Source: JBBDRX01 sp040905245
Lineage (GTDB): Bacteria; Bacteroidota; Rhodothermia; Balneolales; Balneolaceae
Direction of reading: 5' to 3'
DNA length: 23,787 bases
NCBI GenBank assembly: GCA_040905245.1
Contig: JBBDRX010000090.1
Location: 1-23,787 of the forward strand
In this document: positions 8,480 through 15,438 of the stretch, one piece after another
Numbering within the stretch: the stretch's first letter is position 1
Layout: every line of letters begins with the position of its first letter
Notes under the pieces: generated by a model
Database searches by the model: none
Told to the model about the DNA's origin: nothing
The model's input: the letters and a program-made list of their open reading frames with translations, nothing else
Translations under genes and position numbers: made by a program

Positions 8480-8509
8480 CTGATCTGGGTTTACCAGATT
8501 GGTTTTTTT
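8480..8509 (+). terminator. Rho-independent terminator-like hairpin upstream of the ferredoxin gene
   Basis: CTGATCTGG (8480-8488) pairs with CCAGATTGG (8494-8502) over nine positions, including two G-U pairs, around GTTTA. Seven T residues follow directly (8503-8509). It ends 26 bp before the ferredoxin ATG. It may end the nadC-nadA transcript, or, being downstream of the candidate promoter at 8432-8460, act as an attenuator in the ferredoxin leader. Confidence 0.7.
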
Positions 8510-8535
8510 GCTACAGATAATAATACGAACTCGAT

Positions 8536-8874
8536 ATGGCATACGTAGTCACTGAACCTTGTATCAAGTGTAAATACACGAACTGCGCGTCTGTCTGCCC
8601 GACAGATGCATTTCGTGAAGGCCCCAACTTTCTTGTAATCGATCCGCTGGAGTGTATCGACTGCGATGCCTGTGTTCCCGAGTGCCCTGTTGAAGCCATC
8701 TACCCGGACGATGAAGTTCCTGAAAAGTGGGAAGACTATATTGAGTTGAATGAGGATCTTGCTGAAGAGTGGGAAGAGTACCTGATCAACGAAACACAGG
8801 ATCCGCTTCCGGATGCCGATGAGTGGGCAGAGGTCGAAGACAAGCGGGAGCATCTTCAGGAGGAGTGGGACTAA
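8536..8874 (+). CDS. Seven-iron ferredoxin (FdxA-like, [3Fe-4S][4Fe-4S])
   Basis: This is a 112-residue soluble electron carrier. Cysteines 9, 12, 17, 21, 40, 43, 46 and 50 (CIKCKYTNCASVCP and CIDCDACVPECP) align with Azotobacter vinelandii ferredoxin I. By that alignment C9, C17 and C50 hold a [3Fe-4S] cluster and C21, C40, C43 and C46 a [4Fe-4S] cluster; C12 corresponds to a free cysteine. The second free cysteine of that protein is Ala25 here. The FREGPNFLVIDPLEC segment is also family-typical, and the acidic C-terminal extension (from EDYIEL) matches the long FdI form. No Shine-Dalgarno site is visible before the ATG. folP starts 21 bp downstream. The redox partner cannot be inferred from the neighbours. 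Confidence 0.93.
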   Translation: MAYVVTEPCIKCKYTNCASVCPTDAFREGPNFLVIDPLECIDCDACVPECPVEAIYPDDEVPEKWEDYIELNEDLAEEWEEYLINETQDPLPDADEWAEVEDKREHLQEEWD

Positions 8875-8895
8875 GCCTGCTTCTCGTCTCTCTTT

Positions 8896-9777
8896 ATGAA
8901 TCCTCACACACCACAACGGACGTTTGAATTTTGGGGAAAAACCCTGGACGTGGAACAGCCGAAGGTGATGGGGGTTCTGAATCTGACGCCGGATTCATTT
9001 TCGGATGGTGGTCAGTTTTTCTCTGTAGATGCTGCGATTAAACGGGTTTCGGAAATGGCGGAGGAAGGAGCTGACATCATTGATGTCGGCGGTGAGTCGA
9101 CCCGGCCGGGGTCGGACCCCGTTTCTGAAGAGGAGGAGCTGAGTCGTGTAATCCCTGTACTGAAGAAGCTGGTCCCCGCATTTCCCGACCTTTTTTTTTC
9201 GATTGATACCACAAAGTATGAGGTAGCCAGGCAAGCTCTCTCTCTGGGTGTACATCTGGTCAATGATGTGAGCGGGTTAGAAAAAGAGCCGCGGTTCGTG
9301 GAGTTGTGCGGGGTGTTTAATGCAGGATACATTCTGATGCACAGCAAGGGAGATCCAAAGACTATGCAGGAGTCGCCGCATTATGATAATCTCTTTGATG
9401 AGATCGACCACTACTTCTCTGAACGAATTGAGCGGCTGTTGAGGGGGGGATGTGAACGGATTATCCTGGATCCGGGAATCGGCTTCGGGAAAACTCTTCA
9501 GCATAACTTGCAGATTGTTGGCGGGCTTGACAAATTCAGGAAGTATGGATTACCTGTTCTTGCCGGTGCCTCACGAAAATCGATGATCGGTCAGATTCTG
9601 AATAACCGTTCGACAGATGGCCGGCTGGCGGGTACACTTGCGCTTCATTACCACTGTCTGATGAAGGGTGCTACGTTCCTGCGTGTGCACGACGTGAGAG
9701 AGGCAAGAGATTCCATTCAGATCTACAATGCAGTTCTGGCTGCTCAATCCGAACCCTCGAAACCCCCACTTAATTGA
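8896..9777 (+). CDS. folP: Dihydropteroate synthase FolP
   Basis: This cytoplasmic TIM-barrel enzyme joins p-aminobenzoate to the pterin pyrophosphate in folate synthesis and is the sulfonamide target. Its 293 residues contain the family blocks VMGVLNLTPDSFSDGG (24-39, pterin and pyrophosphate site), DVGGESTRPGS (64-73, pABA loop), SIDTTK, LVNDVSG, LDPGIGFGKT (191-200) and GASRKSMIG (224-232). All catalytic loops look intact. The stop codon overlaps the TTG start of cdaA (TTGA at 9774-9777), indicating translational coupling. The order folP-cdaA is a recurrent arrangement in Bacteroidota. Confidence 0.97.
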   Translation: MNPHTPQRTFEFWGKTLDVEQPKVMGVLNLTPDSFSDGGQFFSVDAAIKRVSEMAEEGADIIDVGGESTRPGSDPVSEEEELSRVIPVLKKLVPAFPDLFFSIDTTKYEVARQALSLGVHLVNDVSGLEKEPRFVELCGVFNAGYILMHSKGDPKTMQESPHYDNLFDEIDHYFSERIERLLRGGCERIILDPGIGFGKTLQHNLQIVGGLDKFRKYGLPVLAGASRKSMIGQILNNRSTDGRLAGTLALHYHCLMKGATFLRVHDVREARDSIQIYNAVLAAQSEPSKPPLN

Positions 9778-10591
9778 TTCCCATAGGATTTCTGGAGCTT
9801 GGCATTACCGACCTGATTGAAATTCTGGTCATTGCGCTGGTTCTCTTCTACTTTTACAAATGGGTGCGTGGAACGTTTGCTATTCAGGCGGCGCTGGGGC
9901 TGGTGTTTGTGATCCTCATCAATGCGGGAGTCAGTATTCTGGGTCTTTCGACACTGAATTTCATTCTCCGGAGTATTCTGGATGTCGGGGTGCTGGCAGT
10001 CATTATTATCTTTCAGCCCGAAATTCGAAAGCTTTGTACAGCCTGGGTCAGAATACAACGCTGGATCGTTTCTTTGGACGGGGCAATACCGTCTCTGTGG
10101 TAGAAGAGGTGGTCACTGCTGTTCGGAACATGTCACACAGCAAGACCGGAGCACTAATCGTCTTTGCGAGAAGCTCGTCCCTTCAGGATCTGGTGGATGT
10201 CGGGGTTAAGCTGGATGCCCGTGTAAAGAGTGAACTGCTGGAAACCATTTTCAAAAGAGATACTCCGCTTCACGATGGTGCGGTCGTGATTCGCAACAAC
10301 CGGATTGTGGCTGCCAGTTGTTATTTGCCGATTTCACAGAATCCCAACCTCTCCTCTGTATTTGGCACTCGTCATCGTGCGGCAGTGGGTATCAGTGAGA
10401 CAAATAACGTATTTGTGATTGTGGTTTCGGAAGAGACCGGGCGTATTTCCATTGCTCAAAATGGGAATCTTACCAGCGGTCTTTCTATTCAAAAGCTGCG
10501 AGCAGAGATGGAAGAGCTGTTCGGCGGTGGCCAGATGGATGAAGAGGACGTCGGGTTCAGTTCGGAGAAAGGTGACCTGGAGATCAAGTAG
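9774..10591 (+). pseudogene. cdaA: Diadenylate cyclase CdaA, interrupted by a -1 frameshift near 10029-10031
   Basis: Two frames together give a normal 272-residue CdaA, which makes the second messenger c-di-AMP from two ATP at the inner membrane. Frame one (9774-10031) encodes about three transmembrane helices and ends FQPEIRK; it then runs off-family to a stop at 10101-10103. The homology continues in the -1 frame from 10031 as ALYSLGQNTTLDRFFGRGNT through the DAC domain, with DGA (168-170 of the composite) and RHR (200-202) intact, ending at 10591. Joining after AAG (10029-10031) restores the family-typical PEIRKALYSLG. One extra A in CGAAAGC would do the same. A sequencing or assembly error is the simplest reading; a real mutation, or slippage of tRNA-Lys from AAG to AAA, is possible. 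The start is TTG, overlapping the folP stop. Confidence 0.88.
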
Positions 10592-10718
10592 TTTTTATAA
10601 GAGCGTCTCCGGGCCAGGAAGAAGGATTCAGATCAGGTTATTTGGGGATGGAACGATCGGGGAAGAAACTTCTGTTGCAGATCTGAACCTGTTAATAAAT
10701 TGATTTGGAGTAGGGCCT

Positions 10719-11966
10719 ATGGAGGAGTTGTTAAAGAAGATCAAAGCGTGCAGCCGGGACGAAGAGTCGTACAAGGAGTTGCAGGCTCTCTTTCAGGAGT
10801 TGAGACATGAAGCGGATCGATACAAAGAATGGCTGGAACTTCTGGAACGATCCATCCGAAACGACTATGATTCCATCCTGATTACAGAATTGGATATTGA
10901 GGAACCGGGTCCGGAAATTGTCTATGTCAATGATGGCTTTACCCGTATTACCGGTTATCAGCGGGAAGAAGTAATCGGAAAGACTCCGAGAATTCTACAG
11001 GGAGAAAAAACAGACCGGTCGGTACTAAAAAAGCTGAAGAATCGTCTGAATGAGGGGTTGCCGTTTTTTGGACATACAGTCAATTATCGAAAGGATGGTA
11101 CAGAATTTGTGAATCAGTGGGACATTCATCCACTGGTGGATGATGAGGGAAGGGTTACTCACTGGGTCTCCTATCAACACGATATCTCGGAGAGAAAACG
11201 GTCAGAAAAGACTATTGTTGATGCGCAGATTGAATTTGACAGCCTTCACGAAGAGGCCAAATGTACACGGGTGGACCTCGATGAGAGAGGGGTCTTCGTA
11301 TCTGCCAACAAGGCATTTCGTGAAATGGTCGATTATCCGATTGAAGATCTTGTGGGAACAAAGTTATCCAGTCTGATCACGGAACCGCTGGATGGCGAAG
11401 CTTCGGTTTTCACGGAGCCGTTTCATCCGGAAAAACTGGAGGGCCGGGAATGGCCTCTGTCACTGAAGCGGAGAGATGGCGCTGTGGTTGAGCTGGATGT
11501 TACTGCACGATTATTGCAGAGTGACGGAAAGAGGCTGATACGATTGAAGTGTACAAATCGGTCATTGCAGAAGCGGATTGTGAAAATGCTTCGAACCAGA
11601 ACACTGATGGAGAGGCAGATAGACAAGCGAATCGATTTTGAGTATCGGGTCGAGAGGTCTCCGGAAGGGTTGATTTGTCGATGGGTGAGTGACAGTTTTA
11701 AAAATATTACAGGGATCCCCGATACCGAGCTGTTGAATCGCCCGATCAAAGAGTTGGTGGAATCGTCGGAATGGCCGATGGTGATGAGTCATTTGAAGAA
11801 GGTTCTGGACGGCGAACCGAGCACTGAAATGTATCACATTCGGACAAAGAACGGGAGATGGATACCGATTATCGATTCCGCACGTCCATACCGGTCCGGT
11901 GACGATGGTACGATTTCCATTCGTGGTAACATTACTGTTGCCCCTATGCAAGAGAGTGAGGCCTGA
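10719..11966 (+). CDS. Triple-PAS-domain sensory protein without an output domain
   Basis: This is a 415-residue soluble protein. A short N-terminal helix (1-46) precedes PAS1 (about 47-160: IVYVNDGFTRITGYQREEVI, GKTPRILQG, RKDGTEFVNQWDI, ending HDISERKR), PAS2 (about 180-285: GVFVSANKAFREMVDYP, LKRRDGAVVELDV) and PAS3 (about 308-408: WVSDSFKNITGIP, IRTKNGRWIPIIDSARP). There is no kinase, GGDEF, EAL, phosphatase or DNA-binding domain. PAS1 resembles LOV domains around GKTPRILQG, but the flavin-binding cysteine position is proline, so blue-light adduct chemistry is not expected. GGAG lies 9 bases before the ATG. It sits between cdaA (127 bp upstream) and sufE (43 bp downstream). It may act by protein-protein contact; the ligand is unknown. 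Confidence 0.88.
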   Translation: MEELLKKIKACSRDEESYKELQALFQELRHEADRYKEWLELLERSIRNDYDSILITELDIEEPGPEIVYVNDGFTRITGYQREEVIGKTPRILQGEKTDRSVLKKLKNRLNEGLPFFGHTVNYRKDGTEFVNQWDIHPLVDDEGRVTHWVSYQHDISERKRSEKTIVDAQIEFDSLHEEAKCTRVDLDERGVFVSANKAFREMVDYPIEDLVGTKLSSLITEPLDGEASVFTEPFHPEKLEGREWPLSLKRRDGAVVELDVTARLLQSDGKRLIRLKCTNRSLQKRIVKMLRTRTLMERQIDKRIDFEYRVERSPEGLICRWVSDSFKNITGIPDTELLNRPIKELVESSEWPMVMSHLKKVLDGEPSTEMYHIRTKNGRWIPIIDSARPYRSGDDGTISIRGNITVAPMQESEA

Positions 11967-12009
11967 TTGCCGACTGTAAATGAATGGATGAATTCCCTAT
12001 CTTTCCTGC

Positions 12010-12456
12010 ATGGATATAGCTGAAAAAGAGAAGCGTATTGTACGGGAGTTTGAACTGCTTGAAGATTGGCAGGAGCGGTACAAGCATATCATCAAACTCG
12101 GTCAGAAGCTGGAACCGCTGGACGAGTCGTACCGGATTGAAGAGAATCTGGTACGGGGATGCCAATCTCAGGTCTGGCTGACAGCCGAGCTGGAAGATGG
12201 AAGGGTCATCTTTCAGGCAGACAGTGATGCTGCGATTACCAAGGGCCTCGTTGCTCTTATGGTCCGTTTTTATTCAGGTGAAGAGCCGGATGTCATTATT
12301 TCAACGAATCCCGACTTCATTAAAAAGATACGTATGCAGGAACACCTCTCCCCAACCCGCTCCAATGGGCTTCTTTCCATGGTAAAGCAGATGAAGATCT
12401 ATGCCATGGCCTACAAATCACGCCTGGAGCAGGAGAAGGCTGCAAGCTCCGGCTGA
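12010..12456 (+). CDS. sufE: SufE-family Fe-S assembly sulfur acceptor
   Basis: This is a 148-residue cytoplasmic protein that accepts persulfide sulfur from a SufS-type cysteine desulfurase and passes it to the SufBCD scaffold. The acceptor cysteine is C51 in NLVRGCQSQVWL, the most conserved block of the family. IVREFELLEDWQERYKHIIK at the N-terminus and the C-terminal MQEHLSPTRSNGL are also typical. No SufS, SufB, SufC or SufD is present in the window. The desulfurase at 4961-6118 is group I, which normally does not need SufE, so the partner is probably elsewhere. The gene ends the co-directional run that began at the ferredoxin. No terminator hairpin was found in 12457-12552. Confidence 0.95.
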   Translation: MDIAEKEKRIVREFELLEDWQERYKHIIKLGQKLEPLDESYRIEENLVRGCQSQVWLTAELEDGRVIFQADSDAAITKGLVALMVRFYSGEEPDVIISTNPDFIKKIRMQEHLSPTRSNGLLSMVKQMKIYAMAYKSRLEQEKAASSG

Positions 12457-12532
12457 CCCTCCTCTCGTTTTGTGAATTTTCCATCTTGTTTCTTTTAAGA
12501 CTGAAAGGTATTTTCGGGTTGATACTTATCAG

Positions 12533-12546
12533 TCTATTAAAATAGA
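12533..12546. promoter_or_regulatory. Small dyad just upstream of the TetR gene (possible autoregulatory operator)
   Basis: TCTATT and AATAGA form perfect 6-bp arms around AA, ending 6 bp before the ATG. A TTGATA (12519-12524) upstream may be a -35 element. TetR proteins often bind such dyads over their own promoter, but the arms are short and AT-rich, so chance is possible. Confidence 0.25.
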
Positions 12547-12552
12547 GAGTGT

Positions 12553-13167
12553 ATGGCTCGGTCAGGAAAAGCGGAGAAGACAAGACAGAGAATCATCGAG
12601 ACCTCTGCCCCTGTGTTTAACAAACAGGGATTTGCCGGAACGTCCATGTCAGATATTCTGAAAGCTACAGGACTGACCAAAGGCGGGATATATGGAAACT
12701 TTTCCGGCAAGGAAGAGCTGGCTCTTGAGGTGTTTGAATATAACAAGAAGACGCTTTTTCAGGGGTTGGAGAAGCACCTGAAGGGAAAAGAGGGGTCACT
12801 GGAAAAACTACACACGTTTTTTCGTGCACACGGTCTGGTGGTTCAGCAATTTTCGGGAGGCTGCCCGATTCTGAATACGGCTATTGAAGCAGACGATACC
12901 CATCCCGAGTTGAAGAAGCGAGCCAGGGCAGCGGTTTTTATCTGGATCAACTATCTGAAGGGTGTAATCCGAAGCGGTATGGACACAGGAGAGATTCGGG
13001 ATTCCGTAGATGAAGAACGTATTTCCAGAATGCTGATCTCCTTGCTGGAAGGAGCCGTCTTTATGGGAAAACTTCTGGATAAACCGGAGGCTTACAAGGA
13101 TGTCATTCGACATATTCGGCGTATTATCGATGTGGAACTGACCAATATCGACAGGTTGAAGAAATAG
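12553..13167 (+). CDS. TetR/AcrR-family transcriptional regulator
   Basis: This 204-residue helical repressor has a standard N-terminal helix-turn-helix: KTRQRIIETSAPVFNKQGFA, then TSMSDILKATGLTKGGIYGN with FSGKEEL (about residues 10-55). The C-terminal ligand and dimer domain carries GGCPILNTAIEADDTHPEL, a pattern seen in the YxaF/AcrR-like subgroup that responds to small hydrophobic or electrophilic compounds. The ligand cannot be read from sequence. No transporter or enzyme typical of a TetR target is adjacent, so the regulator is an orphan here. It ends just before a bidirectional terminator shared with the convergent cold-shock gene. Confidence 0.93.
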   Translation: MARSGKAEKTRQRIIETSAPVFNKQGFAGTSMSDILKATGLTKGGIYGNFSGKEELALEVFEYNKKTLFQGLEKHLKGKEGSLEKLHTFFRAHGLVVQQFSGGCPILNTAIEADDTHPELKKRARAAVFIWINYLKGVIRSGMDTGEIRDSVDEERISRMLISLLEGAVFMGKLLDKPEAYKDVIRHIRRIIDVELTNIDRLKK

Positions 13168-13212
13168 TGACTGAACTTCGTTGGGTCGTCTCTGAAAAAA
13201 AGTGAAAGGCAT

Positions 13213-13246
13213 AAAAAAAGCCGATCCGTGAGGATCGGCTTTTTCT
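13213..13246. terminator. Bidirectional intrinsic terminator between tetR and csp
   Basis: GCCGATCC (13220-13227) and GGATCGGC (13232-13239) pair perfectly around GTGA. The stem is flanked by seven A on the left and five T on the right, so it works as a T-tailed hairpin on both strands. It lies between the convergent TetR and cold-shock genes and should end both transcripts. Confidence 0.93.
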
Positions 13247-13267
13247 CAATCGTTTGATGTTGTTGGA

Positions 13268-13486
13268 CTATTCGTAGTCCAGGCTAAAAACATCGATAGC
13301 GCTCAACCCTTTTGGGGTTTCTTCAACTTCAAATTCTACTGCTTCACCCTCTTCCAGACCCTGTTGGAATCCAAGATTCGGGATGTTGTTTCGGTGTACA
13401 AAAATGTCTTTTCCGCCATCATCGGGCTCGATAAATCCAAACCCTTTTTCTGCGTCAAACCATTTTACTTTGCCTTGTCTTGCCAT
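13268..13486 (-). CDS. Cold-shock domain protein (CspA family)
   Basis: This is a 72-residue single OB-fold protein that binds single-stranded RNA and DNA and melts mRNA structure. It carries GKVKWFDAEKGFGFI (with RNP1, KGFGFI) and DIFVHRNNI (with RNP2, DIFVH), followed by GLEEGEAVEFEVEETPKG. Length and motifs are standard. The 278-bp region upstream on the minus strand contains several inverted repeats, which fits a long structured leader as seen for cold-shock genes in other bacteria. Transcription should end at the hairpin at 13213-13246. Confidence 0.97.
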   Translation of the reverse strand: MARQGKVKWFDAEKGFGFIEPDDGGKDIFVHRNNIPNLGFQQGLEEGEAVEFEVEETPKGLSAIDVFSLDYE

Positions 13487-13593
13487 ATATGTAGTACTAG
13501 TGTTTTGAACACCTACTTGTAGGAGAACTGTTCATCCAGTGAAAAGAGTTGCTTTACCAAATCAATCCAGAAAAGATTACTATATACCGCCTT

Positions 13594-13634
13594 CTGTAGG
13601 TGGGAATTATTATTACAACAGCCGTAATCTACAG
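13594..13634 (-). promoter_or_regulatory. Nested hairpin in the probable csp mRNA leader
   Basis: The outer arms CTGTAG (13594-13599) and CTACAG (13629-13634) enclose inner arms ATTAC (13612-13616) and GTAAT (13624-13628), with one 12-nt asymmetric bulge. The inner and outer right arms are contiguous, so the two helices can stack. On the minus strand this lies 108-148 bases before the csp start. A closer short repeat (CCTAC/GTAGG, 13512-13523) is near the start codon. A thermosensing leader is an inference. Confidence 0.45.
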
Positions 13635-13683
13635 GTTTAAAAGAAGAATTCCAATTAATGCGAGTGATAACGATTTTGCTTCG

Positions 13684-13713
13684 ATTTGCACTCACCATTG
13701 GATGAGTGCAAAT
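13684..13713. repeat. Perfect 11-bp inverted repeat between csp and ettA
   Basis: ATTTGCACTCA (13684-13694) and TGAGTGCAAAT (13703-13713) are exact reverse complements around CCATTGGA. The dyad lies in the divergent gap, 52 bp before the ettA start and about 200 bp before the csp start. It could be an operator for either promoter, or a hairpin at the start of the csp leader. On the plus strand only a short TTTT follows, and no plus-strand gene precedes it, so termination is unlikely to be its role. Confidence 0.8.
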
Positions 13714-13764
13714 TTTCATACCTTTTACTGAATTGAAAACCCAGAAATCAGAGGATTCCGAATC

Positions 13765-15438
13765 GTGAGTGATCAGAAGATTATTTTTTCAATGGTCGGT
13801 GTGGGCAAGGTCCACAAACCCAACAAAGTTGTGCTGAACAATATTCATCTCTCCTTTTTTTATGGCGCAAAAATTGGAGTCCTCGGCCTGAATGGTTCCG
13901 GGAAGAGTACACTGTTGCGGATTATCGCTGGTGAAGATGAAGATTATCTCGGGACAGTAAGTCGGCAGAAGGGGGTTACATTCGGAATGTTACCACAGGA
14001 ACCGTCACTGGGGTCTGGTAAAACAGTTCGTGAAATAGTGGAGGAGGGAGCTTCGGAAACCGTTCAGCTGATTCAGGAGTATGAGAAGGTGAATGAAGCG
14101 TTCGGCGAACCGGATGCGGACTTCGATAAACTTATTGAAAAACAGACCCGACTTCAGGAGAAGATCGATCGACTGGATGCCTGGAACATTGACAAGAAAC
14201 TGGAACAGGCTATGGATGCACTGAGAACTCCGCCGCCGGATACAAAGGTGGATGTCCTTTCCGGAGGCGAAATTCGACGAGTTGCTCTTTGCCGTATCCT
14301 GCTTCAGAAGCCGGACGTACTGCTGCTGGATGAACCGACCAACCATCTGGATGCCGAGTCCGTCGGATGGCTTGAACAACATCTCGCTCGTTATGAAGGA
14401 ACGGTGATTGCTGTGACGCACGACCGTTATTTTCTGGATAATGTCGCTTCATGGATACTGGAACTGGACCGGGGTGAAGGGATTCCATTTGAAGGGAACT
14501 ACAGCTCATGGCTGGAACAGAAAGAGAAGCGGTTGAGTGTGGAGAAGAAACAGGAGTCCAAGAGACAGCAGACTCTGAAGCGAGAGCTGGAGTGGATTCG
14601 GCAGAACCCGAAGGGACGAAGAGCCAAAAGCAAGGCGCGGATCAGTTCGTATGAAGAGTTGTTGTCTGAAGCGAGGAGCAGCCGAAGGGAAGAGATGGAG
14701 ATTTTCATTCCCCCTGGCCCCCGGCTGGGTGATAACGTTATTGAAGCGAGAGGAGTTTCAAAAGGATTTGATGGCCGTACGCTCTTTGAAGAGATGAGTT
14801 TTCGCCTTCCGCCGGGTGCTATTGTTGGCGTTATTGGCCCTAATGGAGCCGGAAAGAGTACGATGTTTCGAATGATCACCGGTGATGAGGAACCGGATGA
14901 GGGAGAGATTCGGATTGGCGAGACGGTTCAACTCGGTTATATCGACCAGAAGAGGCCGCTTTCTGCGGAGAAGACCATCTGGGAGGAGATTTCCGAAGGC
15001 CAGGAAATATTGAAACTGGGACGGCACGAAGTCAATTCCCGGGCATACGTGGCCCGATTCAACTTTAGTGGAAGTGATCAGCAAAAAAGGGTCGGGGAAC
15101 TCTCCGGCGGAGAACGTAATCGGGTTCATCTGGCTAAAGTTTTGAAAGAGGGAGCCAATGTGCTGCTCCTGGACGAACCGACAAACGATCTGGACGTGAA
15201 TACATTGCGGGCCCTTGAAGAGGCGCTTCTGGATTTTGCAGGTTGTGCGGTGGTCATTTCACATGACCGGTGGTTTCTGGACCGGGTAGCCACGCATATT
15301 CTGGCGTTTGAAGGAAACGGACAGGTAAAGTGGTTTGAAGGGAACTACGCAGAGTATGAAGAGAACGTTCGTGAACGATTGGGAATTGCGGAAGGAGAAA
15401 CGGACGAAGTCCGATATCGAAAATTGACGCGTGACTGA
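13765..15438 (+). CDS. ettA: EttA-type ABC-F translation factor (energy-dependent translational throttle)
   Basis: This is a 557-residue cytoplasmic protein with two ATP-binding cassettes and no membrane part. ABC-F proteins of this type bind the ribosomal E site and act on the P-site tRNA. NBD1 has Walker A GLNGSGKST (41-49), signature LSGGEIRRVAL and Walker B LLLDEPTNHLD. The inter-domain linker (about 245-320, including IRQNPKGRRAKSKARISSYE) is the tRNA-interaction region. NBD2 has GPNGAGKST (358-366), LSGGERNRVHL and LLLDEPTNDLD. The N-terminus (KIIFSMVGVGKV) and the C-terminal RYRKLTRD are EttA-like rather than Uup or antibiotic-resistance ABC-F. The start is GTG. The stop directly abuts the ATG of the next gene (TGAATG, 15436-15441), so the two are probably translated together. 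Confidence 0.95.
   Translation: MSDQKIIFSMVGVGKVHKPNKVVLNNIHLSFFYGAKIGVLGLNGSGKSTLLRIIAGEDEDYLGTVSRQKGVTFGMLPQEPSLGSGKTVREIVEEGASETVQLIQEYEKVNEAFGEPDADFDKLIEKQTRLQEKIDRLDAWNIDKKLEQAMDALRTPPPDTKVDVLSGGEIRRVALCRILLQKPDVLLLDEPTNHLDAESVGWLEQHLARYEGTVIAVTHDRYFLDNVASWILELDRGEGIPFEGNYSSWLEQKEKRLSVEKKQESKRQQTLKRELEWIRQNPKGRRAKSKARISSYEELLSEARSSRREEMEIFIPPGPRLGDNVIEARGVSKGFDGRTLFEEMSFRLPPGAIVGVIGPNGAGKSTMFRMITGDEEPDEGEIRIGETVQLGYIDQKRPLSAEKTIWEEISEGQEILKLGRHEVNSRAYVARFNFSGSDQQKRVGELSGGERNRVHLAKVLKEGANVLLLDEPTNDLDVNTLRALEEALLDFAGCAVVISHDRWFLDRVATHILAFEGNGQVKWFEGNYAEYEENVRERLGIAEGETDEVRYRKLTRD

Noticed and set aside
10627..10687. Inverted repeat TTCAGATC ... GATCTGAA between cdaA and the PAS gene
   Set aside because: Only 8-bp arms with a 45-base spacer and no tail; likely chance.
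10977..11007. LOV photoreceptor domain in the PAS protein
   Set aside because: The motif reads GKTPRILQG, with proline where the adduct-forming cysteine should be.
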